The notes beneath the pieces were generated by a model, which was not told the origin of the DNA, did no database searches, and was given only the letters and a program-made list of their open reading frames with translations. Both the position numbers and the translations under genes were made by a program. 64,000 bases of DNA, taken from assembly GCA_020723405.1 (NCBI GenBank), contig DYIY01000011.1:1-64000 (forward strand). The letters run 5' to 3'. Below are positions 43,733 through 55,887 of the stretch, one piece after another. Origin of the DNA: Thiobacillus denitrificans (GTDB lineage: Bacteria; Pseudomonadota; Gammaproteobacteria; Burkholderiales; Thiobacillaceae). Numbering within the stretch: the first letter of the stretch is position 1; each line of letters starts with the position of its first letter.

Positions 43733-44554
43733 GTGTCCACTCCATCACCCACCCTGCCCCGCACCGCCCGGCTGCCCATCAACCGCTGCAACCTGCCGGC
43801 GGTGATCCTGGGCAGCCTGACCTACCAACGCCACCCGGTTCCCCTCCACCTGGACGGGGTGGCCGACTTGCACCGGGGGCTGTTTGCCCTGTTGGCGGAT
43901 CTGGCCACCCCCGAGGAACGGGCCCAGGCGTTCCAGGCCCACATGGACGCGGCCTTCAGCCTCACCCATCCGGAGGATGCCGGCTACAGCGCCACCTGGC
44001 CCCGGGGCCGGCCCAAGGCCAATTACCTGATGGTGCTGCGCGGCTGGGCCTTCGACCCCGACGGCCGGGAAGGCGCCGTGCTGAAGGGTTGGGTGGAATC
44101 CCGTTTCGGCTTGTTGCCCCGCCACCACGGCGGCCCCATCCGCGACTTTTCCGACCCCACCTACCGGCATTACCTGGAGCAACGCAGCGGCGGCCTGTAC
44201 AACACCAACAGCCTGGAAGCCCAGTTGGACCTGCTCTACGCTTACTGCCAGGCCGAACTGGCCCGGCGCCGGAACGGCGACAGCCATCTCATCCTGTACC
44301 GGGGCGTGAACCGCATGAACGGTTACGAAGTGCTGGCGGATGCCCCCCGGCACCGGGTGTTGCTGTTCAACAGCCTCAACTCTTTCACCCGGGAAAGGGA
44401 GCGGGCCTGCGAGTTCGGCGACACCATCCTGGAAGTGCGGGTGCCCCTGGCCAAAGTCTTTTTCTTCCATGGCCTGCTGCCCGGCAAGCTGCGCGGGGAG
44501 GAGGAGTTCGGGGTCATCGGCGGGGTGTACGAGGTGGCCGAGGCCACCCTCTGA
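43733..44554 (+). CDS. draT: NAD+-dinitrogen-reductase ADP-D-ribosyltransferase
   Basis: DraT inactivates NifH by ADP-ribosylating its Arg near residue 100 when ammonium or darkness signals arrive. The protein begins LPINRCNLPAVILGSLTYQR and has the YRGVNRMNGYEV (R of the R-S-E triad), NSLNSFTRERERAC and EFGDTILEVRVPL segments of ADP-ribosyltransferases. Start is GTG 43733. Unlike Rhodospirillum, where draG follows directly, draG is 11 kb away on the other strand. Confidence 0.95.
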   Translation: MSTPSPTLPRTARLPINRCNLPAVILGSLTYQRHPVPLHLDGVADLHRGLFALLADLATPEERAQAFQAHMDAAFSLTHPEDAGYSATWPRGRPKANYLMVLRGWAFDPDGREGAVLKGWVESRFGLLPRHHGGPIRDFSDPTYRHYLEQRSGGLYNTNSLEAQLDLLYAYCQAELARRRNGDSHLILYRGVNRMNGYEVLADAPRHRVLLFNSLNSFTRERERACEFGDTILEVRVPLAKVFFFHGLLPGKLRGEEEFGVIGGVYEVAEATL

Positions 44555-44656
44555 GATGGGCGGCCACCCCGGGCTGGCGAGACATCGGTTCTTTCCTGAA
44601 ACTGTCCGATAATCCAACCTGCTTACCGCGTCATTCCCATTTCCCGACCCCACTTC

Positions 44657-45415
44657 ATGATTTCCGATTCCAAGCGCTGGATGACCCTTCTGCTCCTGCT
44701 GGCGGCGGGCCTGGCCCACGCCGGAGAACGCCTGGTCATCGGCGTGGAGGACATTTACTACCTGCCCTTGGCCAACTACGAGAAAGGCACCTACCAGGGC
44801 TTTGCCCGGGAATTGTTCGACGCCTTCGCCAGGGACCGGGGTTACACGGTGGAATATCGGGCCCTGCCCGTGCCCCGCCTGTATGCCACCTTCTTTGCCG
44901 GCCAGGTGGACTTCAAGTTTCCCGACAATGCCTACTGGAAGAAGGAGCAGCGGACCAGGCTGACCATCCACTACAGCGAACCGGTGGCCAGTTTCGTCGA
45001 TGGCACCAGCGTCCTGCCCGCCTTGCGCCACGCGGCAGCGGAAGATATCCGCCAACTGGGCACCCTGGCCGGCTTCACCCCCTGGGCCTGGCTGGACCGG
45101 ATCAAGGCCGGTGGCGTCAAGCTGTCCGAGAACACCCAACTGGAAGCCCTGGTCCGCCAGGCCCTCACCGGCCGGGTGGATGGCGTGTACGCCAGCGTGG
45201 CGGTCATCACTTACCAATTGGACAAGGTGCTGGGGATGCCCGGCGCCCTGGTATTCAACGCCGCCCTGCCCCATACCCGGGACACCTACCATCTGGCCAC
45301 CCTGACCAAACCCCGGGTGATCAGCGAGTTCAACGACTGGCTGCGCCGCAACCGGGACCGGGTGGCCGCCCTGAAGCTCAGGCACGGCGTCGAGAAAGGG
45401 GTGCCCGGCCGCTGA
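44657..45415 (+). CDS. Periplasmic solute-binding protein (family 3 type)
   Basis: Signal peptide residues 1-22 ([14 protein letters not shown]). The mature protein starts [19 protein letters not shown] and follows the type-3 (amino-acid-like) binding protein pattern: [37 protein letters not shown] and [18 protein letters not shown]. It directly precedes a hybrid sensor kinase and may serve as its sensor partner rather than for transport, since no ABC genes are adjacent. Ligand unknown. Confidence 0.75.
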   Translation: MISDSKRWMTLLLLLAAGLAHAGERLVIGVEDIYYLPLANYEKGTYQGFARELFDAFARDRGYTVEYRALPVPRLYATFFAGQVDFKFPDNAYWKKEQRTRLTIHYSEPVASFVDGTSVLPALRHAAAEDIRQLGTLAGFTPWAWLDRIKAGGVKLSENTQLEALVRQALTGRVDGVYASVAVITYQLDKVLGMPGALVFNAALPHTRDTYHLATLTKPRVISEFNDWLRRNRDRVAALKLRHGVEKGVPGR

Positions 45416-45437
45416 GCCGGCACCGGCCCGCCCTTCC

Positions 45438-47894
<2,457 letters not shown>

Positions 47895-47938
47895 TTTCCA
47901 CCCTGTCGGACAACTGCCTCCCAACCCCCTCCCCTGCC

Positions 47939-48889
47939 ATGAACCCCACCCTGCAAACCGCCATCCAGCGCCAGCGCAAGATCCTGGCCGGCTGGCTGGG
48001 CACCGCCCTGGCCAGCCTGGCCGCCGAATGCCGGACCGCCTGGCCCGACCGGAACGAATTGGAAAGCCGCCTGCGCCACGGCCTGGACGAGCTGCCCTAC
48101 TGCAAATATCTCTACCTGCTGGACAACCGGGCCCGGCAGATCACCGCCAACGTGACCCGCGCCGGGCTGCTGGCCGACCAGCATGGCCGGGACCGCTCCG
48201 ACCGGCCCTACCTGGCCGAAGCCCTGGCCGGCGCGCCCTTCTCCCTGTCCGAGGCGTACATCAGCCGCAACGCCAAGCGTCCCTCACTCACCGCCGTGGC
48301 ACGGATCAGCGACGACCAGGGCACCTTGCTGGGCTACCTGGGAGCCGACTTCGACCTGCGTGAACTGCCCGCTACCCAGGCCCTCTACCAGCAGCCGGAA
48401 CAATGGTTGCAAATGAAGGGCGACCCGGCCATCCGCGCCGGCCTGTTCCACCAGGAGCGGGTCAACAGCGCCCTGGACCAGCACATGGACGAGGCCCTGG
48501 CCCTGGTCAACGAGCTGATGACCGTGCACGGGGTGTTCCACGCCAAGCTGCACTTTTCCAGTTCCCGGGCCACCTTGTGGGTCATGGACGATCCCTACCG
48601 CTACCGGCTCCACGGCGCCGCCGATCTGGCCGATCCCAACCTGTGCCTGGCCTACCCCCGCCGCGCCTATCCCGCCGACGCCAGCGTGCCGGCCGAACGG
48701 GTGCGGGAGGTGCTGGCCGGCTTCAAGGCCCTGCGCTTCATGGACGAGACCCTCTACCTGCGCTCCGGGTCCCTCAACCTGTTCAACGGCATGGTGGGGC
48801 TGACCTTCTCCTGCGACGGCTCCCACTACATGCCCTGGGACGAATTCCTGGAGAAGAGCCTGTCCTTCTGGACGGGGACGGCGGGCTGA
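47939..48889 (+). CDS. PDC/Cache-type sensor-domain protein (316 aa)
   Basis: Contains a soluble PDC sensor module: LRHGLDELPYCKYLYLLDNRARQ and ARISDDQGTLLGYLGADFDL with the DRSDRPYLAEALAG motif common to Cache/PDC domains. It has no predicted membrane helix, which is unusual for Cache sensors that are normally extracellular. The second half (residues ~180-316) is of unknown fold. ATG 47939 or GTG 47891 overlapping the kinase stop are possible starts. Possibly a soluble partner of the preceding hybrid kinase. Confidence 0.7.
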   Translation: MNPTLQTAIQRQRKILAGWLGTALASLAAECRTAWPDRNELESRLRHGLDELPYCKYLYLLDNRARQITANVTRAGLLADQHGRDRSDRPYLAEALAGAPFSLSEAYISRNAKRPSLTAVARISDDQGTLLGYLGADFDLRELPATQALYQQPEQWLQMKGDPAIRAGLFHQERVNSALDQHMDEALALVNELMTVHGVFHAKLHFSSSRATLWVMDDPYRYRLHGAADLADPNLCLAYPRRAYPADASVPAERVREVLAGFKALRFMDETLYLRSGSLNLFNGMVGLTFSCDGSHYMPWDEFLEKSLSFWTGTAG

Positions 48890-48896
48890 GGACCGC

Positions 48897-48916
48897 CCCC
48901 GTCCCCCCCGACGGGG
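48897..48916. terminator. Bidirectional hairpin terminator
   Basis: Stem CCCCGTC / GACGGGG with a C-rich loop between converging genes (ends 48889 and 48945). Confidence 0.65.
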
Positions 48917-48944
48917 CTGATCCCAGGCTGCGGGGCGGGGTGGC

Positions 48945-49508
48945 TTACACCGGCCCCCGGGCTTCCCGCTTGGCGTCGTTGACGCGGGTCATGGCCTCGG
49001 CCAGGGGCAGGGTCTCGTACTTGGGCTTGTAGTCCTTGCAGGCCTCGAAGACGGTCAGCACCTTGTCGGCGCTGGACTGGCCCTTGAAGTCGCTCTTTTC
49101 CAGCTTGAGCTCGTCCATCAACTCGTTCCACACCAGGCCGTCGGTCATGGGGATGAGCACGAACTTCATGCCGTCCTGCTCGGCCACCAGGGGTTTGACC
49201 ACGTTGACCACGTAGAGCACCACGGCGCTGTCGGGGGTCAGGGCGGAACCGTACTTCTCCAGAAAGGCGGGCATGTCGGCCAACTGATCCATGGAACCGG
49301 CCACCAGTTTGAGCTGGTCGGCGTCGGCCAACACCACGGCGGCCTTTAGGGTGACCACCGGGGGCATGCGCCGGCCCTGGGCGTCGGCGATCTCGCCGTC
49401 CACCAGGACCAGGTCGCCCCGGTAGGCCGTGAGGCCGCCCTTGGTGCAGGCCTCCCTGAAGTTCGTGTTGTAGAAGAGTTGCTGTTGTTCGTAGGTGTCG
49501 AGCAGCAT
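48945..49508 (-). CDS. Uncharacterised protein downstream of a sigma-54-like promoter (187 aa)
   Basis: Unknown family. Begins MLLDTYEQQQLFYNTNFREA and contains a strand-helix pattern: LVLVDGEIADAQGRRMPPVV, AVVLADADQLKLVAGSMDQL, then AVVLYVVNVVKPLV and MKFVLIPMTDGLVWNEL. There are two Cys. It is fully soluble. Start ATG 49508 has AAGGA 7 bases upstream. A candidate sigma-54 promoter (49563-49578) ends 44 bases before the start, so NifA or another activator may control it. The last gene of its strand before the convergent PDC gene. Confidence 0.7.
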   Translation of the reverse strand: MLLDTYEQQQLFYNTNFREACTKGGLTAYRGDLVLVDGEIADAQGRRMPPVVTLKAAVVLADADQLKLVAGSMDQLADMPAFLEKYGSALTPDSAVVLYVVNVVKPLVAEQDGMKFVLIPMTDGLVWNELMDELKLEKSDFKGQSSADKVLTVFEACKDYKPKYETLPLAEAMTRVNDAKREARGPV

Positions 49509-49562
49509 GGCCATATCCTTGAAGGGTTGGGAAAGGGGTTTCACACGGGTTTCAATCAGGAC

Positions 49563-49578
49563 AGCAATATCCGTACCA
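49563..49578 (-). promoter_or_regulatory. Sigma-54-like promoter of the 187-residue protein gene
   Basis: Minus strand TGGTACG GATA TTGCT; one base (T for C) differs from consensus, -24 GG and -12 GC intact. No TGT-N10-ACA site is present in the 312-base gap, so the activator may not be NifA. Confidence 0.5.
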
Positions 49579-49771
49579 CTCTTCACGGCCTGCCCCGGCG
49601 AATGCCCCTTTTCCCACTGTGGACAGGGCTTTAGCGGGTTTGCCGCCCCACCGGCAAAAGGGTCGGCAGGGCTCCAACCCGGGCGGAAAAATCCGACAAT
49701 GCGGGGGGTTTGGCGCAAATGCGACATACACCGCCCAACGGGAGGCCCCGTATTTGCTGGGGAAGGCCGGC

Positions 49772-49787
49772 GGGCCCGATTCTTGCG
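49772..49787 (+). promoter_or_regulatory. Sigma-54-like promoter of SIR2-like gene
   Basis: GGGCCCG ATTC TTGCG, with intact -24 GG and -12 GC; two positions are off consensus. Predicted start near 49798, 23 bases before the SIR2-like ATG. The rest of the gap (49509-49771) holds no gene I can support. Confidence 0.4.
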
Positions 49788-49820
49788 ATGCATGCCGGGA
49801 ACCCACCCGAGGAGCCAAGC

Positions 49821-50699
49821 ATGCATCCCGAATTCGAATCCATCCTCTCCGGCCTGGCCGAAGGCAGCGTGGCGCCCTACCTGGGTGCCGGCGCCCTGGC
49901 CGGCGTCATCGACACCGCCAGCGGCAAGGCCATGCCGGCCGACAGCGACAGCCTCATCCTGGCCATGAACGACGGCCGGCCCATGGCCCCCAAACTCATG
50001 TACGAGTTTCCCCGGGCCGCCATGAACGTGGAGTTGAAGCGGGGCCGTTCCACCCTGCAACGCTTCCTCAACACCACCTACCGGGACACGGCCTGGAGCG
50101 CCTCGGCCCTGCACACCTGGCTGGCCGGCCAGGAACTGCCCTACATCGTGGATGCCAACCGGGATGCCCTGCTGCAGAAATGCTATGCCCAGACCCCCCA
50201 CACCCTGATCGTGGGCCTGGCCCGCATCGCCGGCACCGAATACCGCTTCAAGCTCTTCCACCACGATGGCAGCGACTACCGGGCCATCGACCAGGAAGAG
50301 GTGGACGTGACCCTGCCGGTGTTGTTCAAGCCCCTGGGCACCCCCTTTCCGGAGCCCCATTACATCGCCTCCGATGCCGATTTCGTCGACTACATCACCG
50401 AGCTGATGGGGGGCTTCGCCATCCCCGGCTTCCTGAAACGCCGCCGCCAGGGATTGCGCTACCTGCTGCTGGGCATGCGCCTGAACCGGGACACGGAGCG
50501 CATGGTGCTGTCCGACGTGATGTTCGGCGCCGCCCGGCCCTCCGGCTGGGCCCTGATCCCCAACGCCAACGACAAGGAAAAGCGCTTCCTGGACAAGCTG
50601 GGCATGGAATGGGTGAACGCCGACGTGGCCGATTTCCTGGCCGCTGCCGAAGCCTGGAAGGCGGACCGCCTGGCCGGTGCCGAGGTGGAGGGATGCTGA
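49821..50699 (+). CDS. SIR2-like protein (292 aa)
   Basis: The N-terminal VAPYLGAGALAGV fits the GAG loop of SIR2/SIR2-like NAD-binding proteins, and TLPVLFKPLGTPFPEPHYIA plus SDADFVDYI fit the later HG...DY core. Members with this divergent SIR2 fold are found in phage-defence NADases, but also as free proteins; a deacetylase histidine is not evident. Start ATG 49821 with GAGGAG. The following hemerythrin gene overlaps by 7 bases, which suggests that the two proteins work together, perhaps sensing oxygen and consuming NAD+; this is inference. Confidence 0.65.
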   Translation: MHPEFESILSGLAEGSVAPYLGAGALAGVIDTASGKAMPADSDSLILAMNDGRPMAPKLMYEFPRAAMNVELKRGRSTLQRFLNTTYRDTAWSASALHTWLAGQELPYIVDANRDALLQKCYAQTPHTLIVGLARIAGTEYRFKLFHHDGSDYRAIDQEEVDVTLPVLFKPLGTPFPEPHYIASDADFVDYITELMGGFAIPGFLKRRRQGLRYLLLGMRLNRDTERMVLSDVMFGAARPSGWALIPNANDKEKRFLDKLGMEWVNADVADFLAAAEAWKADRLAGAEVEGC

Positions 50700-51121
50700 A
50701 CTGGGACGAGGCAAGCCATCCCCTGGGGGTGGCGGAGATGGATGCCACCCACCGGGAATTCACCGCCCTGGTGAATCTGCTGGCAGACAGCGACGACGCG
50801 GACTTCGCCGCCCTCTTCGAGCGCCTGCTCGAACATTGCCGCAAGCACTTCACCAGCGAAGGCCGGCTCATGCGCATTTCCCGCTTTCCCGCCCTGGGCG
50901 AGCACGAAGCGGAACACCACCGCATCTACGGCGATCTGGTGCAGATGCAGCGGGCCGTGCAGCGGGGCCGCCTGGCCCTGCCCCGGGCCTTCGTGCGCAA
51001 CGGACTGGCGGAATGGTTTCCCCTGCATCTGGGGTCCATGGACGCGGCCCTGGCGGCCCATCTGAAAAAGGTGGGCGAAGCGCCGGCCCTGTCCGGCAAC
51101 GCCCTGCCCGTTCTGGGCTGA
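50693..51121 (+). CDS. Bacteriohemerythrin (142 aa)
   Basis: A second, different hemerythrin domain. Ligand motifs: DATHREF near residue 23, CRKHFTSEG (HxxxE), EHEAEHHRIY (HxxxH) and LHLGSMDAAL (HxxxxD). It starts within the SIR2-like gene's last codons (ATGCTGA) and should be co-translated. Binds O2 in related proteins; likely serves oxygen sensing or buffering for the diazotroph. Confidence 0.9.
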   Translation: MLNWDEASHPLGVAEMDATHREFTALVNLLADSDDADFAALFERLLEHCRKHFTSEGRLMRISRFPALGEHEAEHHRIYGDLVQMQRAVQRGRLALPRAFVRNGLAEWFPLHLGSMDAALAAHLKKVGEAPALSGNALPVLG

Positions 51122-51134
51122 GGGTTCGGCCCCG

Positions 51135-54100
51135 TCAGGAGGGGGAGGCGGGCCGGCTGATCCGGTCGGCCACTTCACCGAGCAGCCGTTCCATGGCGGC
51201 GGCCAAGGGTTCCACCAGGGCGGCCGTGGGGTGCTGGCCGGCCCCCAGAGCCTTTTCCAGGGCCATGGCTTCCGCGCGCACCCCGGCCGCCTGGAGATTG
51301 CCGGCCATGCCCTTGATGTTGTGGGCCAGCCGGGACAGTTCGCCGGCCTGGCCGGTTTCCCCCAGGCCCCGCAATTGGGCGGGAGTGGCGGCGTGGTTGT
51401 CCAGGAGCAGGGCGCAGCCCTTGCGGATCAAGTCTTCCCGCCCCAGGAAATTGGCGGACAGGGTGGGCCAATCCACGGCCCCCTCCCCCAGCGGGTCGGC
51501 CTGGGGGACGGCGGCGGGGAGGGCCTCCGCTGCTGGCGGCAGCCCTGGCTCCGTGCCCTCCCGGTGGGGCAGATGCTCCCGGATGGCGGCCACCAGCACG
51601 TCAAGCTGGGTGGGCTTGCCCACGTGGGCGACCATGCCGCTCTTCAGGCAGCGCTCCCGCTCCTCGCCCAGCACGTGGGCGGTCAGGCCGATGACCGGCA
51701 ACCCGGGAGCGATCCCGGCGATCAACCGGGTGGCCGCATAGCCATCCATCTCCGGCATCTGCACGTCGGTGATCACCATGTCCCAGGCATCGGGAGCCTG
51801 GCGTACCCGCTCCACCAACTGCCGGCCGTTTTCCACGCTCTCCACCCGGGCGCCCTCGTGGCTGAGCAGTTCCTCCAGGATCATCCGGTTCAGGTCGTTG
51901 TCCTCCGCCACCAGCAGGCCCAGGCCGGCCAGGCGGCGACGGGTGGTCTGGACGCCCGACGGCGCCGGCGCCACCGGCCCGGCCAGCAAGCGGCAAACGT
52001 GCCGGGAACGGGGTGGCCAGGCCAGGTGTTCCAGCCGTTCCAACAGGTCCGCAGGAATGGCGTGCATACCGCCCGGGGGCAGGATCACCGCCACCCGGCG
52101 GCCCCGGGCCAGGGCCAGGCGCACCCCGTCCAGGCTGGCCTGGTGGGTGAGCACGGAGTAGGGAAACAGCAGCACGCCTTCCGCCCCGGCCAGGGCCTCC
52201 TGCAAGCCGCCGATGCACACTTCCACCCCCCAATCGTGCAGTTCCTCGGTCAATTCCAGGGCGCAGCCCGGCCCGGTGAGCCAGACCCGCCCGGCGGGAG
52301 GCAGGTCCGGGGGGGAGGTTTCCCCGCCCAGGGGAATGCGGACCCGGAAAGCCATGCCCTGCCCCAGGCGGCCCCGGGCAGCGATCCGGCCTCCCATCAG
52401 GTCCACCAGCCGCTTGCTGATGGCCAGGCCCAGGCCGGTGCCGCCGAAGCGCCGGGTGGTGGAGCCGTCGGCCTGTTCGAAGGGGATGAACAACCGGTCG
52501 ATCTGTTCCTCGCTCATGCCGATGCCCGTGTCAGCCACCTCGAACACCAGCCCATCCCCATCCCGCGACACGGCCAGGGACACGCCCCCCGCCTCGGTGA
52601 ACTTCACCGCGTTGGCCAGCAGGTTCACCAGCACCTGGGAAAGACGCAGGGGGTCGCCGGAGAAGCGCTCGGGCAGATCCGGGCCCTCGCTCACGGCAAA
52701 GTCCAGTCCCTTGGCATAGGCCCGGGGTGCGGTCATGTCCACCACCCGGTCGATGAGCTGGCCGGTGTCCACGCTGCCCTCTTCCAGGCTCAGGCGGCCG
52801 GCTTCGATCTTGGAAAAGTCCAGGATGTCGTCCACCAGGCCCAGGAGCAGTTGGCCGGCGTCCAGGATGGCGGCAAACTGGGACTGGACGCGCCGCCCCC
52901 GGCTGGCCCGCATGCCCAGTTGGGCCATGCCCAGCACGGCGTTGAGGGGTGTGCGGATCTCATGGCTCATGTTGGCCAGGAATTCGCTCTTCACCTGGGC
53001 CAACCGCTCGGCCTCGGCAAGGGCGGACTCCCGGGCCTGTTCCAGTTGCTTGCGCACGGAAATGTCCCGGCCCAGAGCCAGGTCGTAGCCCTTGCCCTCC
53101 ACCTCGAAATAGGTGGCGTTCACCTCCACCTGGATTTCCCGCCCGTCCCGGTGCCGGTTCACCGCTTCGTAGACCAGGTTGCCCAGGATGCGCAGTTCGT
53201 TCCAGTGGGCCGCCCAGCGGAGCGGATCGAAATCCGTGCGGATGTCGGCCATGTTCCTGCCGATCAGGTATTCCGGGGCGTACCCCAGGGTGCCCCCCGC
53301 ACCTTTGTTGGCGTAGATGATGTTGGCCTCCTCGTCGATGAGCAGGGCGGCCTCGGTCACCTGGTTCATGGCGAAACTCATGAGGGCCAGGCGGGCCTCG
53401 CCTTCCCGGCGCTCGGTGATGTCCATGCCCACCCCCAGCACCCCGCACACCTGGCCCGCCTGGTTGCGCTCGGCCACCATGCGCAACTGGTGGATGCGCA
53501 TGCCCTGGGGCGTCTCCAGGCGCACGTCCAGTTCACTGGGATGCCCGGTGGCCAGCACCGTGCCGACCCGTTGCGCGAGGTCCGCCGCCACCGGGCTGCC
53601 GTCCCGGGCCAGATCCTGAAGGCGGTTGCCCAGCAGACGATCGGCCGGGATGCCGGTCTGGGCCTGGAAATTCGGGCTCAGGTAGATCACCCGGCCATCG
53701 GCGTCATAGCGCACGATGTTCACCGGCATGTTTTCCAGCAGGGTGCGCAATTCCCGGCCTGCCCCTTCCAGGGCCTCCGTGCGTTCCGCCACCTGGCTTT
53801 CCAGGCGCTGCCGTTCGTCCTCCTCCCGGGCCTGGAGCAGGCTTTTGTAGTCTTCCTCCAGCCGCTGGTCGCGCAGCAGTTGCCGGGACATGGCATTGAA
53901 GGCCTGCACCGCCCCGGCCAACTCGTCATGGCCGCGCACCGCCACCTGGTGCCCCAGTTCACCCCGGCTGATGCGCTCGGCGGCCTCGCGCAATTCCTTG
54001 AGCTGTCGCGTGAGATAGACGCCCAGCATGAAGGAGAACAGCGCCACCAGGCCCATTTCCACCCCGGCCAGCAACCAGCTTTGTTCCCGCACCCGTTCGA

Positions 54101-54530
54101 AAGTGCGGCCCAGGCGGGCCATGCTGATGCCCAGTTCCACCCGTCCCCGGGGTTGGCCATCGATGACGACCTCGGCCCCCACGTGGGAGATGCCGCCTTC
54201 CGGGATTTCCTCCCCCCCGGTTTGGGGCAGATCGGGAGGAACCCGCCCCGCCACCGCCACTTCCACGCCCCGGACGTCCAACACCCGGGCATAGACGATG
54301 TCCGGATTTTCTTCCATGTCGGTGACGAAGCGTTGCAGATGGGCCGTCTCACCATGGCCCAAGTCGTGGCGGGCCATGGCCGCGAAGTTGGCCAGGGTCA
54401 CCCGGGCGTAGTCTTCCTGCTGGGCCTGGCTGAAGGTATATAGCTGGCTGAAGACGCTGCCGATGAGGATGGCCAGCAGGACCCCCTCGATGAGGGCCAC
54501 CCCCAGGATGGTCTTCAAGCGGAACGACAT
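51135..54530 (-). CDS. Large hybrid sensor kinase with PAS domains, receiver and Hpt (1131 aa)
   Basis: Order: membrane helix ~7-30, periplasmic domain to ~150, second helix ~155-175, HAMP, coiled coil, two PAS domains (LLENMPVNIVRYDADGRVI and LMSFAMNQVTEAALLIDEEA), HisKA with [19 protein letters not shown] (His 523), HATPase (LLANAVKFTEAGG, FGGTGLGLAISKRLVDL), receiver (LLVAEDNDLNRMILEELL, MVITDVQMPEMDG) and C-terminal Hpt with LAHNIKGMAGNLQ. The complete phosphorelay is in one protein; target probably a separate regulator. Signal unknown. Confidence 0.92.
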   Translation of the reverse strand: MSFRLKTILGVALIEGVLLAILIGSVFSQLYTFSQAQQEDYARVTLANFAAMARHDLGHGETAHLQRFVTDMEENPDIVYARVLDVRGVEVAVAGRVPPDLPQTGGEEIPEGGISHVGAEVVIDGQPRGRVELGISMARLGRTFERVREQSWLLAGVEMGLVALFSFMLGVYLTRQLKELREAAERISRGELGHQVAVRGHDELAGAVQAFNAMSRQLLRDQRLEEDYKSLLQAREEDERQRLESQVAERTEALEGAGRELRTLLENMPVNIVRYDADGRVIYLSPNFQAQTGIPADRLLGNRLQDLARDGSPVAADLAQRVGTVLATGHPSELDVRLETPQGMRIHQLRMVAERNQAGQVCGVLGVGMDITERREGEARLALMSFAMNQVTEAALLIDEEANIIYANKGAGGTLGYAPEYLIGRNMADIRTDFDPLRWAAHWNELRILGNLVYEAVNRHRDGREIQVEVNATYFEVEGKGYDLALGRDISVRKQLEQARESALAEAERLAQVKSEFLANMSHEIRTPLNAVLGMAQLGMRASRGRRVQSQFAAILDAGQLLLGLVDDILDFSKIEAGRLSLEEGSVDTGQLIDRVVDMTAPRAYAKGLDFAVSEGPDLPERFSGDPLRLSQVLVNLLANAVKFTEAGGVSLAVSRDGDGLVFEVADTGIGMSEEQIDRLFIPFEQADGSTTRRFGGTGLGLAISKRLVDLMGGRIAARGRLGQGMAFRVRIPLGGETSPPDLPPAGRVWLTGPGCALELTEELHDWGVEVCIGGLQEALAGAEGVLLFPYSVLTHQASLDGVRLALARGRRVAVILPPGGMHAIPADLLERLEHLAWPPRSRHVCRLLAGPVAPAPSGVQTTRRRLAGLGLLVAEDNDLNRMILEELLSHEGARVESVENGRQLVERVRQAPDAWDMVITDVQMPEMDGYAATRLIAGIAPGLPVIGLTAHVLGEERERCLKSGMVAHVGKPTQLDVLVAAIREHLPHREGTEPGLPPAAEALPAAVPQADPLGEGAVDWPTLSANFLGREDLIRKGCALLLDNHAATPAQLRGLGETGQAGELSRLAHNIKGMAGNLQAAGVRAEAMALEKALGAGQHPTAALVEPLAAAMERLLGEVADRISRPASPS

Positions 54531-54729
54531 GGCGTCAGGCCGGCAGTCCGGAGCAGGGCCCGGACAGGACGTGGCAGGGAGGCGAGGGCCTGGGATGGTC
54601 AGTCATCCGGGATCGGTACTGGTGGGGTGGCGGGAATGATAGGTGATTCCCCAGCCGCCTTGGTACAAAATGCCTATGATGAAGCCAAGGGGGGCGGCCC
54701 CCGAACACCAGCAAACAGCGGAGGTTGTC

Positions 54730-55887
54730 GTGAACGATACGAACGAACGGGCGAGGGTGCTCGTGGTGGATGACGAACCCGTCAGTCTGGCCCTGGTGGC
54801 CGGCATCCTGGAGGAGGATTACCAAGTGCTGGCGGGCGCGGGGGACGGAGAGGAGGCCCTGGGCCGCATCCGCGCGGAAAAACCCGATCTGGTGCTGACC
54901 GACATCGTCATGCCCGGCATGTCGGGTTTCGATCTGTGCCGGGCCCTCAAGGAGGATGGGCAGACCCGGGACATCCCCGTGCTCTTCCTGTCCGGCGCCA
55001 TGACCCTGGAGGAATACCTCAACGGCCATGACGCGGGGGGAGACGATTTCCTGGCCAAGCCCTTCCAGCCCGGTGCCCTGCGCCTCACCGTGGCCCACAC
55101 CCTGCGCCATGCGGCGGAACGCCGGCGCCTGGCCCAGGATGCGCAAAGCGCATTCAGCACCGCCATGGTGGCCATGTCCTCGGCCGCCGAAATCGGCGTG
55201 GTGCTCAATTTCATCCGTTCCAGCTACGCCTGCCGGGAATACGTGCAACTGGCGGACGCCATCGTCACCGCCTGCGGCGAATTCGGCCTGTCCGCCTGCG
55301 TCCGCCTGCACGGCCGCATGGGGGGATTGGCGCGCAACCGCAGCGGCGCCTCGTCGGCCCTGGAACGCAGCATCCTGGAACGTCTGGCGGGCTTCGGCCG
55401 CATCGTGGACTTCAGCCACCGCACCGCCATCAGCTACGATCACGTGACCCTGATGATCACCGACATGCCCCGGGACAACGAGGAACGCTACGGCAGGCTG
55501 CGGGACCACCTGGCCATGCTGGTGGAAAGCGCCGATGCCCGGGTGCAGGCCCTGGACGACAGCCTGGAGATCACCGCCAAGCACCGCACCCTCACCGGTC
55601 TGGTGCGCCAGACCCAGGCCGCCCTGGCGGATATCGACCGGCGCCACCGGGACAATCAGAACGACACCCGGCTGATCATGCACGCAATGCTCGGCACGGT
55701 GGAGCAGAGCTTCGCCCAACTGGGCCTCACCACCGCCCAGGAGGATTACCTGGCCGGGGTGCTGCGCGGCGCGGTGGAGCAGGTCATGGATCTGTTCAAT
55801 CAGGGCCTGGCCATCGATGACCACCTGACCGCCGTGAAGAACATGCTGGACAAGGAGGACGGCGCAGCCACGGCCCCCCTTCACTGA
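54730..55887 (+). CDS. Response regulator with C-terminal output region of unknown type (385 aa)
   Basis: Receiver domain residues ~6-125: RVLVVDDEPVSLALVAGILE, LVLTDIVMPGMSGFDLC, and DDFLAKPFQP. The C-terminal ~250 residues are not a DNA-binding domain; they contain a segment with AFSTAMVAMSSAAEIGVVLN and a GAF-like part (LSACVRLHGRMGG), followed by a long coiled coil (RQTQAALADIDRRHRDNQND). Start set at GTG 54730 with GGAGG; longer frames are possible. Divergent from the large kinase; probably its partner. Confidence 0.8.
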   Translation: MNDTNERARVLVVDDEPVSLALVAGILEEDYQVLAGAGDGEEALGRIRAEKPDLVLTDIVMPGMSGFDLCRALKEDGQTRDIPVLFLSGAMTLEEYLNGHDAGGDDFLAKPFQPGALRLTVAHTLRHAAERRRLAQDAQSAFSTAMVAMSSAAEIGVVLNFIRSSYACREYVQLADAIVTACGEFGLSACVRLHGRMGGLARNRSGASSALERSILERLAGFGRIVDFSHRTAISYDHVTLMITDMPRDNEERYGRLRDHLAMLVESADARVQALDDSLEITAKHRTLTGLVRQTQAALADIDRRHRDNQNDTRLIMHAMLGTVEQSFAQLGLTTAQEDYLAGVLRGAVEQVMDLFNQGLAIDDHLTAVKNMLDKEDGAATAPLH

